IMG/VR virus record: IMGVR_UViG_3300044986_000600
Span: 1 to 42,970 of that record
Direction: 5' to 3' (one strand)
Source: a virus
DNA length: 42,970 nt
Part shown: positions 1 through 8,450 of the stretch, in pieces
Numbering within the stretch: the stretch's first letter is position 1
How the letters are laid out: every line of letters begins with the position of its first letter
Notes under the pieces: generated by a model
Database searches by the model: none
The model's input: the letters and a program-made list of their open reading frames with translations, nothing else
Told to the model about the DNA's origin: nothing
Position numbers and translations under genes: made by a program

Positions 1-3000
1 CGCACGAAACCGTTCTTGACGGCGTCGAGTCGATCTGCCTTCGCCTTGAGGTTGAACTGCTTGCGCTCGTCCGCAGGCAGACTGTCGAGCGCATTCTGGT
101 GCCAGTCGCCGGAATTCATCATGGACCCGCCGATTTCCGAGCTCAGATAGTCCCCGGTCGGCTTGATCCACCCAGTAGGGGACCGCTGCGCCACGGGGGC
201 CTTCTTCGCCACCATCGGAGCGGCCTGTTGCTTCTTCCGCTCGGCCCGCTGCCGTTCGTATTCCGCAGCGGTGGGCATGTAGACAGCAGCTCGGAATTTA
301 TCCCCATCTTCGGTAGCTGCCCCGCGGTCTATCCGCTTACCCACCTGTTCCGAGATGGATTGCAGCTCCCGGAAGAGTCCCGTAGCTAGACCCTGCCTCC
401 GCAGATCGGACTCCGTGAAGGTATTTAGGATGTTGAGTGTCGTCGGGCCTTCCTCGTAATCCAAGAACGATCCGGGAACCTCCAATCTTTTTATCGGGAA
501 GTCTTTTAAGTCACTCACGTCATAACCAGCCTCGGAAGCCTCTTCAGCGGTGAGTGTGCGGGGCATGAACTTGGCTTCCGGGTCGATCCGGGAAGTGATG
601 GAAGCCGTCGGGACGATTTCACCCAAGCCGAGGTCGCGTCCCTTGAACTCCAGTTTCTCCGGCGTCCCGAAAATCTTCTCCCGGGCAGCGATCACCGGCT
701 TCGGGTTGATGACGTCCCCTTCCAGCTTGGTGATGCCGTCCCGCTGAAGTCGAGCACCCAGCTCCCGGTAGAGCGCACTGGCAATACCGGACTTCTGGAG
801 CTCCTTGTCCACGGAAATCAGGCCGACCTTCGCCGTGCCCGGCCCAGTAACGCTGGCCGAAATTCCGGCAACTGCCATACCGTTACGCCGGTCCACCACG
901 GACGGCTTGCGGACCCTTAGGAAGTAGGTCCCAGAACCCGACTCGGAGTCGTCGAACACGAGACCCCTCGCTTCGAGCTCCCGACCGGCGTCCGTCAGGG
1001 GCATGAACTTGGCTTCCGGATTCACCGACCGGGATTCACCGCCGAACAGTCCGCCACGTTCAGTCAACAGGTCTACGGATTCACCCGCCTCCACGTTGTT
1101 CCAGAGGTTGCGATCCACTCGGATTTCCACGGGTTCCGAACCGGTTTCGGAGGCTACCCTGACGTAGTATTCCTGCGACCGGCCGGACCGGGCACGCGCC
1201 GACTTATCCACCACAGTGACCTGTCGGAGCGACTCTGGGTCACCCAGCGCCTTGTCCACTGCCGGGGAAGCGATCAGGGCACTCAGCAGAGCCCCGGCGG
1301 CCATCGCTTTTGCCCGGGACCTACCCTTGGCTTGTCTGGCTTCCTCCCAAGTCTCGGGACTGGGCATATACTGACCACCACGTTCAACGGGTGCAAGAGC
1401 TTCCTGAATGAGGGTTGCGTCAAGGACCGTGGTTTTCTGGTCGGCGAACGGGCGCTGCGGAGCCGGTATGAAATCCTTGTCGCCGCGCACCGGGACAGAA
1501 CCGTCCGGGCGGCGGAGGTGCCTGCCGTAGTTCACCCACGAGTTCTGCGCCATCGTCTCCGACGCGAGAGCGGGAATCGCCTCGTCGGAGAACATGCGGC
1601 TGTGGGCGAGGAAAGCGTTGTATTCGCCCCGAGGGCCGAACTGGTAACCTTCCTTGGCGTGAGTCAGGGCGTCGTGGACCCCTCGGAAAAGGTCGTTCAC
1701 CAACAGCTTTTTGCCGTTGACTACGATCCCCGAGTCTTGCAGCAGAGCGTTGTCCGGATTCGCCTCGGCGAGAGTGCCGAATCCGTTGTCCGTGGCGAAG
1801 AACCATAGGTGCTTGTTCTCTTCCATGTCCTTGACCATGTCTGCGGAGTTCTTGTAAGGCTCCCCAGTTCCGGTCCACGGTTCGATCTTGTAACCAGCCG
1901 ACGCCAAGGCATCCCACTGAGCCTTCGTCTCGGTAGCCAAAGCATCGTAGGCTCGCTTCACTTCCGGGGCGCTCGGATTGTCTGTGGCAGCCTCATAGGC
2001 GTCAGCAAACCGCTTCGCGAGTTCCTCGTTCACTGGCTCGTAACCTGAGAACGGCTTTCTGTCGGTGAGACCGGCGTTACGGGTGTATTCCTCTTCGACT
2101 CTCCGTAGGGGTTCGTTGCCTTTCCGCTTCGCGCCGAACTGAGCCGGGTCTGGGTCGGGCATGAAGCCAGCCCTGACCAAGTCGGTGCTCGGTGCCCGAA
2201 GCCGACTCTCTGGGCGGGGTTTCGGGTTTCGGATGCGTTGGAGGTCGAGTTCCTCGGTGACTTGGAACAGCTCGCGGCCGGTGAGGTCTATGCCCCGCTT
2301 GGCGAACTGATTCCGCAACGGGTTCGTCTCCGCAACAGCGATCTGGATACCGCCGGGACGTGTGTAAACATTCTTTCCGGCCTCCGACGTGGCGGCGGGT
2401 TGGATTACCGGGCGCTGGTTGGCTGTTGCGAGCTTCGCCGCCTCAATGTTCGGCACTACCGGTGCCGCCCCACCACGGGCAGTCTTCGGCGGCGGGAGAG
2501 CCATCGCCGCATTGAGGAAGTCCGCCTTGGTCTTGTCGAGCGCGACCGGGGAGTAGGTCGGGTTGCGTTCCGGCAAAAAGCCGGAGTAGTCCGACGGAAC
2601 AGTCACCGGGGAGCCGTCACCAGCGTAGCCGTTGGCTTGGTTACGCGAATAGGTGATGAAGTCCGCTACAAAGTCCCGCCAGCCTTGGTCGGTGAGCTTC
2701 CCGCCTTTGGTCTGGTAGGGAACCAAGTCCGCGTTCTTGTTGCCGGCCTTCTGGGCGATCCGGTGCGCGTTGGCCATCACCTTGTCGGTGGACATGGCCA
2801 ACAGGTTGACGTTCTCACCGCGCACAACCCAGCGAACCGGAACGGTAGTTTTCTCAACCTGCTGCCGCAAGTCCGGGGGCATCGTCCCGAGCGCCTCTTG
2901 CTCGTATGCGGAATCCTGTTCCAGCTTACGAATCTTCGCGTTGTCTGCCCCGCCTTGCGTCGGAGTGACTGAATCGTATTCGATGGACACCGGCACGACC

Positions 3001-5666
3001 TCGCCTTGCTCGCGGTTCAGCGATTCGTTGACCGTGTCGAAAACCTGCCGGGCTTCCGGTGGGTAGTTTCCACGGGTAAGTGCTGCTTCGGCTTCCACCG
3101 CACCGGAGGCTTGCTTCCGTGTGTCCGCGGCTTGCTGCTGCTCCGGCGTCACCCGGAGATTGCGGAGCGGTGCCGAAGGCGGCGAGGTAGCCGGCGGGGT
3201 AGCCGGCGGTGTCGAAGGCGGTGGTGTAGCCGGCGGAGGCGCGGCAGCGGTGGGCGGGGTAGCTGGCGGTGCCGAAGGCGGAGTGGTGGGCGGGGTAGCT
3301 GGCGGTGCCGAAGGCGGAGTGGTGGGCGGGGTAGCTGGCGGTGCCGAAGGCGGAGTGGTGGGCGGTGGTGTGGTGGGCGGCAGGGGCGGCGGCATGACCG
3401 GCGGAACGCCAGCAGCCCGCGCTTCCATGCGCTGACGGACCCGGTCAGAAATCTTCAGGGAGGCTTCCATCGACTGGCCGACGCCCAGCGGAGAAAAACC
3501 CGGGGTTCCTTGCGGCGCAATTTCCGGCGGGCTGGCGATGCCCAGTTGCTCTGCCCAGAGAGCCGCTACATCCAACAACCTGTCCAAGACAGGTTGAGGT
3601 GTCCCCGACACAGAGTCCGAGGAAAAGACCTTGTGACCGAGCTCGGCGGCGAATTCCTCCGCGATCCGGCGGACGTCTCCCCGCAGAAATGAGTTGGGAT
3701 TCTTGACGCCGTTCGCTGCCAGCCACTTGTCGTATTCGGCGCCTTTCTGGAGTAGCGCCGGTTCACCGTAGGACGCAACGACCGAGTCAATCAGGTCTTT
3801 CTTAAACGCCTCACCGCCGAGCGCAAAAAGGGTGTGCTCCAGTTCGTGGCCCAGTGACGTGGTGTCGGTGTTGATTAGGATGCGGGTTCCCTCGCCCCCG
3901 CGGCCGGGCAGGACGACTCCCTTCGGTGCTGGTCGCCCTGTCGGTAGGCCGGCGGCGGTAGCGAACTCGTCGTTGTTGAGTAGGTAGAGCTCGCCGTCGT
4001 CTCCAAGCACGTTCTCCCGAATCCAGTTGACGAGGTTCACCGCATCCGGAGCAGCCTCCCTGAATGCTGCCGTATTCCGTTCGTGCGCCGCGTCGAGCGA
4101 CGAGTCGATTCCGTAGGACTGAGACGTAGTCTCAGGAGGTTGCCACTTCTTGAACCGCGATTCCCGGAGCTTGTCGGCACCGTAGCGAACTCGGCCCGCG
4201 GCTTTGCCGGCAACCGCACCACCGATACCGCCAAGCACCGGTCCGGTGAGTGCCATTGCCCGCTCTTCCGGAGTGTCAGAACCGACCGCAGCAGCGACCG
4301 GCAGGGCACCCAGCGGGCTGGTTGGCGTAAGGCCGGCAAGAACGCCTTGGCCCACCGTCTTTGCCGTGCCGGTGACTGCTTTCTCCACAAGACCGGGAGT
4401 CCGAATCGCTCCGGCGATGGGCTTGTTGAGCAGCCACCCGCCGAACTTCATTGCCGGCGGAGTGACGATGCCAGCAACCGCAGCAGGAGCGGCACCGACT
4501 CCAGAGAGGGCACCGATACCACCGAGCACCGCGCCGGAAACAGTGCGGCTCGTCTTCTCACCCCGCTCAACCAACCGCTCGCCCTGCTTGGCTACATAAT
4601 CCGCCACGCCGTTACGGAGGGTCGTGATGGCTTTCTCTGCTGCCGCCGCGGTTTTCGCGAACAGGACAGGTCGGCCAGCCGCAGACGCGACTTTGAAGCC
4701 CTCGCCACCCGGAACGAGCACCGTGGGGTCAGTAAACCAACTCAGGTCTTGAATCGCCGCTGGGTCAACTTTGATGCCTTCCGCTTTCAGCTTTTCAGCA
4801 TCCAGACCGAGGGCACGCATGAACTCAGTGTCGCCTTTCGCCGCATCCTCCAAACGCTTGCGAAGCTGCGAGGTGGCCTCGAAACGAGTGTCCCAGTCGT
4901 CATCGGAAAGGGTTTCCAGCGGAGCAACCAGTGCGTTGACTTCCGGGGACGCAAAAAGTTTGGTCCCCAGAGCTCCCGCAGGGTTGAGTCGGTTCATCAC
5001 CGAGCCGGCCTTGACGCCGAGGTCCGCCAGCCCTTGGACGTTCGATTCCGCAGAAGCGAGTGTTTCCGCAGCGGCTTTTTTGACTCGTGGGAGATTCTGC
5101 TCGGCCTGCTTGTCCACTGTCGCCTGACGGCCCCAGTTGGCCTTCGCCAGTTCGACGACGCCTTTCAGGCCGGGAGCGGGGTTAGCCGCTACCGTGATGG
5201 CAGCGTTCTTCAGGTTCTCCGCGCCTCGCTTAATCGTGTCGATGACGGACTCACCTTCGACAGGTCGCTTCGCCGGAATGGTCAACGCACCCGGAGCCCC
5301 GCCGGACAGGAGGGTGACGTAGGTTTCTGCGAGCGTGGTGGCGGCGGCAGGTAGCTCTTTGCCGAGTTCCACGACACCCTTGGCAAGCTCCTTGCCCGTC
5401 TTCACTGCCTCGGATACGGGGCTGGCTTGGGCGCGGAGTGCCCGCAGCTTGTAGGCTTTGACGAGGTTCTTGCGGGCCTCGGGGGTGATGTCGTCCTCGT
5501 TGCTGAGGTAATAGCCCCGCTCGTCGAAACCTTCTCGGGTGCTCAGCTCCTCCGGACTGGCGTCGAGAACCGGATGCTTGTCCGGCACGACGCCCGTCAA
5601 GTCTATGGTTTTGCCTGCTGGGTAGCCGGGGCTGGGGATGTCGGCGAGGTTTATGAACTGCGGCAT
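1..5666 (-). CDS. giant polyvalent virion protein (partial; HExxH and two GNAT-like motifs)
   Basis: The frame is open from ATG at 5666 to the left edge, at least 1888 residues, so the C-terminus is missing. Visible parts in order: an Ala/Gly-rich N-terminal third; a zinc-peptidase-type motif HELEH at residues about 607-611 in the context SLGHELEHTLF; a proline-rich repeat tract (about residues 769-805); a conserved phage block around residue 1340 (ALTHAKEGYQFGPRGEY, then MAQNSWVNYG); and two GNAT-like acetyl-CoA loop motifs (QKSGIASALYREL near 1620, RRQGLATGLFREL near 1757). It is last in the virion operon after two internal-protein genes, so I infer an injected internal virion protein carrying several enzyme domains. 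The start sits against a perfect hairpin and has no Shine-Dalgarno sequence. Enzyme activities are inferred from short motifs only. Confidence 0.85.
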   Translation of the reverse strand, partial: MPQFINLADIPSPGYPAGKTIDLTGVVPDKHPVLDASPEELSTREGFDERGYYLSNEDDITPEARKNLVKAYKLRALRAQASPVSEAVKTGKELAKGVVELGKELPAAATTLAETYVTLLSGGAPGALTIPAKRPVEGESVIDTIKRGAENLKNAAITVAANPAPGLKGVVELAKANWGRQATVDKQAEQNLPRVKKAAAETLASAESNVQGLADLGVKAGSVMNRLNPAGALGTKLFASPEVNALVAPLETLSDDDWDTRFEATSQLRKRLEDAAKGDTEFMRALGLDAEKLKAEGIKVDPAAIQDLSWFTDPTVLVPGGEGFKVASAAGRPVLFAKTAAAAEKAITTLRNGVADYVAKQGERLVERGEKTSRTVSGAVLGGIGALSGVGAAPAAVAGIVTPPAMKFGGWLLNKPIAGAIRTPGLVEKAVTGTAKTVGQGVLAGLTPTSPLGALPVAAAVGSDTPEERAMALTGPVLGGIGGAVAGKAAGRVRYGADKLRESRFKKWQPPETTSQSYGIDSSLDAAHERNTAAFREAAPDAVNLVNWIRENVLGDDGELYLLNNDEFATAAGLPTGRPAPKGVVLPGRGGEGTRILINTDTTSLGHELEHTLFALGGEAFKKDLIDSVVASYGEPALLQKGAEYDKWLAANGVKNPNSFLRGDVRRIAEEFAAELGHKVFSSDSVSGTPQPVLDRLLDVAALWAEQLGIASPPEIAPQGTPGFSPLGVGQSMEASLKISDRVRQRMEARAAGVPPVMPPPLPPTTPPPTTPPSAPPATPPTTPPSAPPATPPTTPPSAPPATPPTAAAPPPATPPPSTPPATPPATSPPSAPLRNLRVTPEQQQAADTRKQASGAVEAEAALTRGNYPPEARQVFDTVNESLNREQGEVVPVSIEYDSVTPTQGGADNAKIRKLEQDSAYEQEALGTMPPDLRQQVEKTTVPVRWVVRGENVNLLAMSTDKVMANAHRIAQKAGNKNADLVPYQTKGGKLTDQGWRDFVADFITYSRNQANGYAGDGSPVTVPSDYSGFLPERNPTYSPVALDKTKADFLNAAMALPPPKTARGGAAPVVPNIEAAKLATANQRPVIQPAATSEAGKNVYTRPGGIQIAVAETNPLRNQFAKRGIDLTGRELFQVTEELDLQRIRNPKPRPESRLRAPSTDLVRAGFMPDPDPAQFGAKRKGNEPLRRVEEEYTRNAGLTDRKPFSGYEPVNEELAKRFADAYEAATDNPSAPEVKRAYDALATETKAQWDALASAGYKIEPWTGTGEPYKNSADMVKDMEENKHLWFFATDNGFGTLAEANPDNALLQDSGIVVNGKKLLVNDLFRGVHDALTHAKEGYQFGPRGEYNAFLAHSRMFSDEAIPALASETMAQNSWVNYGRHLRRPDGSVPVRGDKDFIPAPQRPFADQKTTVLDATLIQEALAPVERGGQYMPSPETWEEARQAKGRSRAKAMAAGALLSALIASPAVDKALGDPESLRQVTVVDKSARARSGRSQEYYVRVASETGSEPVEIRVDRNLWNNVEAGESVDLLTERGGLFGGESRSVNPEAKFMPLTDAGRELEARGLVFDDSESGSGTYFLRVRKPSVVDRRNGMAVAGISASVTGPGTAKVGLISVDKELQKSGIASALYRELGARLQRDGITKLEGDVINPKPVIAAREKIFGTPEKLEFKGRDLGLGEIVPTASITSRIDPEAKFMPRTLTAEEASEAGYDVSDLKDFPIKRLEVPGSFLDYEEGPTTLNILNTFTESDLRRQGLATGLFRELQSISEQVGKRIDRGAATEDGDKFRAAVYMPTAAEYERQRAERKKQQAAPMVAKKAPVAQRSPTGWIKPTGDYLSSEIGGSMMNSGDWHQNALDSLPADERKQFNLKAKADRLDAVKNGFV
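3252..3359 (-). repeat. three perfect 36-bp tandem repeats (Pro-rich linker)
   Basis: Copies occupy 3252-3287, 3288-3323 and 3324-3359, flanked on both sides by degenerate copies (about 3180-3251 and 3360-3390). Read on the minus strand each unit encodes 12 residues of the type TPPSAPPATPPT. They form an extended Pro/Thr/Ala linker inside the giant protein, between the HExxH region and the middle region. Confidence 0.9.
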
Positions 5667-5700
5667 AGCGTCCTAGCCACAATATCGGACTAGGACGCTA
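5666..5700 (-). promoter_or_regulatory. perfect 11-bp hairpin touching the start codon of the giant gene
   Basis: Arms 5666-5676 and 5690-5700 are perfect complements (TAGCGTCCTAG / CTAGGACGCTA) around a 13-nt loop. On the minus-strand RNA the hairpin ends on the A of the AUG at 5666, and no Shine-Dalgarno sequence is present. The loop holds CCGATATTG, a near match to the CGATATAG element found before other late genes. No U-tract follows, so it is not a classical terminator. A translational control hairpin, an operator or an RNA-processing site are all possible. Confidence 0.6.
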
Positions 5701-5709
5701 CCTTCAACC

Positions 5710-7044
5710 TCAGGGTAGGGGAACCCCGGCAGAATCGGTCACTATACCTCTCTGGGGGTTCGTTGGGTCTGGGATGTAGTAGGTCGTCTTCCCGTCGGCG
5801 GTGAACGACAGGACCTTGGCTGGCTGTGGCGCGGCTGGCGAAGCTGTAGGCGCGGGGGCTGGGGCTGCTGGTGAGGCTGGAGTCGAGGGGTCAACCGGCT
5901 GAGCAGTGCCGGTCTGGTCGTAAAAAATGCCCTTGCCACCGTTCTCGAAGGTGGCCCGCATCGCCTCTTCTGCCGCTGCCCGCAAAGCACGTTTCTGAAC
6001 GACTACTGACGGAGCGTCGCCGGGCTGAGGAAAATACTGCTTGTCCGCGTTGCCGTATTCCGTCTTGGCGATGGCCGCTCCGGAACGCTCACGAAGGACT
6101 GCTTCGATCCACTTGTCCTTTGCGGCCTGCCACGATTGAGCCTCGTCCGAATTTACGAACGACTGGAACGCATCTGGAACGAACTTCTCCACGAACTTGT
6201 CCTTCACCGACGGCTGGTAGCCTTTCCGTTCTAGCTCGTCGATTACGGGTCGGGTCTGTTCGAGTTCCTTGACGTAAATGCTCGCCTTCTGCTGGCCTTC
6301 CGACGGTTTCGCGGAGCCCGTCTCTTTCTTCCGGGTCTCCTCGGCGTTCTTCTTGGCCACGAGGTTGGACAGCTCCCCGAGGTCGAGGAGGGAGTATTCG
6401 GAAAAGCCGACCCCCAAGTCCTCGGCCTCTTTCTCCAACCGGCCGCGGACCTTGTCGTCACTCTCTTGCTTCTCCCGCTTTTTCTTCGCCTCCGAGTAGG
6501 CGGCACGGCCTCGGTTGATTTCCGCGTCGATAGGTGCGTCGGGGTCCGGCGTGAAGTCCACGTCGTAATCCAGCATCTTTTTCTGGAGTGTGTCCAACAC
6601 AACCAGCTTGCGAGCCTGCTCCGCTTTCTCCTTCGAGTGCGTCGAGAGAGCCTCCATATCCTTGGTCACGTCGCCCGTCGGAGTCTTACCAACCTGCAAC
6701 AACTCCTTCGCTGCATATTGCTTCAGACCGAGCGGGTCGTCGATCTTGATGCTCAGCTCCTTGTTCCGCAGCTTCGCTTCCTCAACCTTCAGTGGTTCGA
6801 GTTCTGGGCGCAGCCGGATGTCGCTCTGTGCCTGCTCGGCTTTGTTCCTAGCCTCAATCTGGCGAGTCCGTTGTTCCGCCGGCACGACGTTGATAGCCTC
6901 GTTGATTTCCGCGCTGGAAATCAAGCCTTGCTTGAACGCTTTGCCCAGCAGCTCAAAAGCACTGTTCGGATCGACTGCCGACGGGGCGATCTGGCCGAAT
7001 CCGCCGGTCTGGACTGCGGCTCCCTGTTGTGTATAGGCTGCCAT
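5710..7044 (-). CDS. internal virion (ejection-type) protein
   Basis: The 444-residue product is hydrophilic, rich in Lys, Glu, Ala and Gln, with long predicted helices (about 60-260). A conserved segment around residues 305-350 (WIEAVLRERSGAAIAKTEYG followed by a KQYFPQPGD motif) is common in internal or DNA-transfer proteins of podoviruses. The C-terminal part (about 375-415) is a Pro/Ala linker ending in a short YYIPDP-type tail. It lies between another internal-protein candidate (7047-8015) and the giant polyvalent protein, the position of ejection proteins in P22-like late operons. No signal peptide or membrane segment is seen. The family assignment rests on motif and position. Confidence 0.75.
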   Translation of the reverse strand: MAAYTQQGAAVQTGGFGQIAPSAVDPNSAFELLGKAFKQGLISSAEINEAINVVPAEQRTRQIEARNKAEQAQSDIRLRPELEPLKVEEAKLRNKELSIKIDDPLGLKQYAAKELLQVGKTPTGDVTKDMEALSTHSKEKAEQARKLVVLDTLQKKMLDYDVDFTPDPDAPIDAEINRGRAAYSEAKKKREKQESDDKVRGRLEKEAEDLGVGFSEYSLLDLGELSNLVAKKNAEETRKKETGSAKPSEGQQKASIYVKELEQTRPVIDELERKGYQPSVKDKFVEKFVPDAFQSFVNSDEAQSWQAAKDKWIEAVLRERSGAAIAKTEYGNADKQYFPQPGDAPSVVVQKRALRAAAEEAMRATFENGGKGIFYDQTGTAQPVDPSTPASPAAPAPAPTASPAAPQPAKVLSFTADGKTTYYIPDPTNPQRGIVTDSAGVPLP

Positions 7045-7046
7045 GT

Positions 7047-8015
7047 TTACGGATACTTGTTGCCGTCCTTATCGAAGCCCCACCACTTATTCGCCTGACC
7101 CGCTCCGAGGATTCCGGAGCCAGTCATGCCTCCCGTGCCGAGACCGCCCACCGCCGAGGCAGCGACACCAGCAAGCTCAGCTTTCATCGCACCAGACGCC
7201 AAGGCTTTCTGTGCGATGGCGTCACCCTTCGCTAGGGTCACCGAGTTCTTCAAGTTGGTGTTCGCCACCATGAGGTTTGACGTGTCGCCGCCGGTCAGGC
7301 CGAAGGCGGGCAAAAGGCTCTGGCCGACGTTCGCCGCGTTCGTTGCCCGCTGGGCGCGGGAACCGATCAACGCCTGAAAACTCTGGGCGAGGTTGCTGAG
7401 GATGGACGCTTGGCTGAGGTTGCTCTGGTCCACCGCGGCCACTGTGCCGATAGCCTGCTGCCGGCGCTGTTCCTGAAGCTGGAGTCCGGCGGAGCCGACG
7501 AGCTTGCGGAGAGTCTGTCCGGAAGCGCCCTGCCTGTCCGGGGTCAGTCCGGCAGTGCTGGTCTGCTCCAGTCCCGTCCGCACCAGCTCCGCTTGGAACT
7601 CGGGCGGCAAGGAAGCGCCTTGAGCGAGCGCGGTCTTCGCGTTCTCCAGCAAGGTCTGCTTCAGGAGCGTGGTCTGTTCAGCGGTTAGGTTCTGGGTCTC
7701 CAAAGCCCTTTCGAGGGCTGTTTTGGAGCTCTGGTCTTCACTACCCGAGACGGATTCCACGACGCCGGCAAGACCCTTCGCTCTTGCCTCCGCAGCCATC
7801 GGGTCTTCTTTGCGTTGGAGCTCCAGAGAACCCTTGAATCGTTCCGTGTCCGCCTTCTGGGCAGCCGTCTGGATTCCGGGAATGTCCAGCTCCTTGACTT
7901 GGTCAAGGGCAGCAATCCGCATGTTGGCCGCTTTCTTGGCGGCCTGACCCTTCGAGTAGGCGCTATACGCCGAGGCTCCGGCTACGACGATTGTTCCAGC
8001 GATTAGGGCGCTCAT
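7047..8015 (-). CDS. internal virion (DNA-transfer-like) protein
   Basis: The 322-residue product starts with a short hydrophobic stretch (AGTIVVAGASAYSAY) followed by KGQAAKKAA. It continues as Ala/Gln-rich helices to about residue 220 and ends in a Gly-rich tail (GLGTGGMTGSGILGAG). An N-terminal hydrophobic Gly/Ala segment plus a long helical body and Gly-rich tail is the usual layout of podovirus proteins ejected with the DNA (P22 gp7 type). It overlaps the upstream cupin-like gene by 4 nt (ATGA) and is 2 nt from the next gene, so all three are probably co-translated. Function is inferred from architecture and position. Confidence 0.7.
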   Translation of the reverse strand: MSALIAGTIVVAGASAYSAYSKGQAAKKAANMRIAALDQVKELDIPGIQTAAQKADTERFKGSLELQRKEDPMAAEARAKGLAGVVESVSGSEDQSSKTALERALETQNLTAEQTTLLKQTLLENAKTALAQGASLPPEFQAELVRTGLEQTSTAGLTPDRQGASGQTLRKLVGSAGLQLQEQRRQQAIGTVAAVDQSNLSQASILSNLAQSFQALIGSRAQRATNAANVGQSLLPAFGLTGGDTSNLMVANTNLKNSVTLAKGDAIAQKALASGAMKAELAGVAASAVGGLGTGGMTGSGILGAGQANKWWGFDKDGNKYP

Positions 8016-8446
8016 GGGGCAGTTTCAACTTCCAAGGCAAGCCGATGCTCTGCCTCTTTTTCGATCAACGCGGCTGAGGGTTCAAAAAGTGCCTCTTCCA
8101 CTCGCTCAATATCGGTCTCGTCGGTCGGGTTCTGGTGACAGGTGACCCAGCGCACTGTTTCGAGGACGTAGGCGATCTTCTGGGAACCCGCCTCAGTGAC
8201 AATGATCTGTGGGGCTTCCAAGTCCCGTATCTCGCCCCCGACCAGTAGCCGCATCTTGCCCGTGAGCATGATGTTCACACACGGGTATTTGTGCTTGCGT
8301 CCGATGGCAAAAGTGCCTGTCGGAATCTCCAACTCCCGGACGTAGGTCTGTGGTCCGAAGTAATGCCGGAGAGGGCATTCCGCCTGCGGATGTTCCAAAA
8401 GCTCCTTGGCCAGTGCCTCTGGGTATCCCTTTTCTGTCAGTTCCAT
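8012..8446 (-). CDS. cupin-like conserved phage protein
   Basis: The 144-residue product carries the pattern of a conserved phage family: HYFGPQTYVREL, then a glycine-containing beta region (GTFAIGRKHKYPCVNIMLTGKM) and a closing segment TCHQNPTDETDIERVEE. This reads as a single cupin beta-barrel (about residues 28-118). Such proteins are frequent in late operons of podoviruses, but their role is not known to me. It overlaps the following internal virion gene by 4 nt and follows the fibre-like gene at 8451-9872 by 4 nt. I do not see a complete metal-binding His set, so it may be structural or may bind a small molecule. Confidence 0.65.
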   Translation of the reverse strand: MELTEKGYPEALAKELLEHPQAECPLRHYFGPQTYVRELEIPTGTFAIGRKHKYPCVNIMLTGKMRLLVGGEIRDLEAPQIIVTEAGSQKIAYVLETVRWVTCHQNPTDETDIERVEEALFEPSAALIEKEAEHRLALEVETAP

Positions 8447-8450
8447 GAGC

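Noticed and set aside
4083-5354. Long open frame on the plus strand (423 codons)
   Set aside because: Arg/Ser-rich, non-native composition, lying opposite the giant minus-strand gene whose protein shows clear motifs and spacing.
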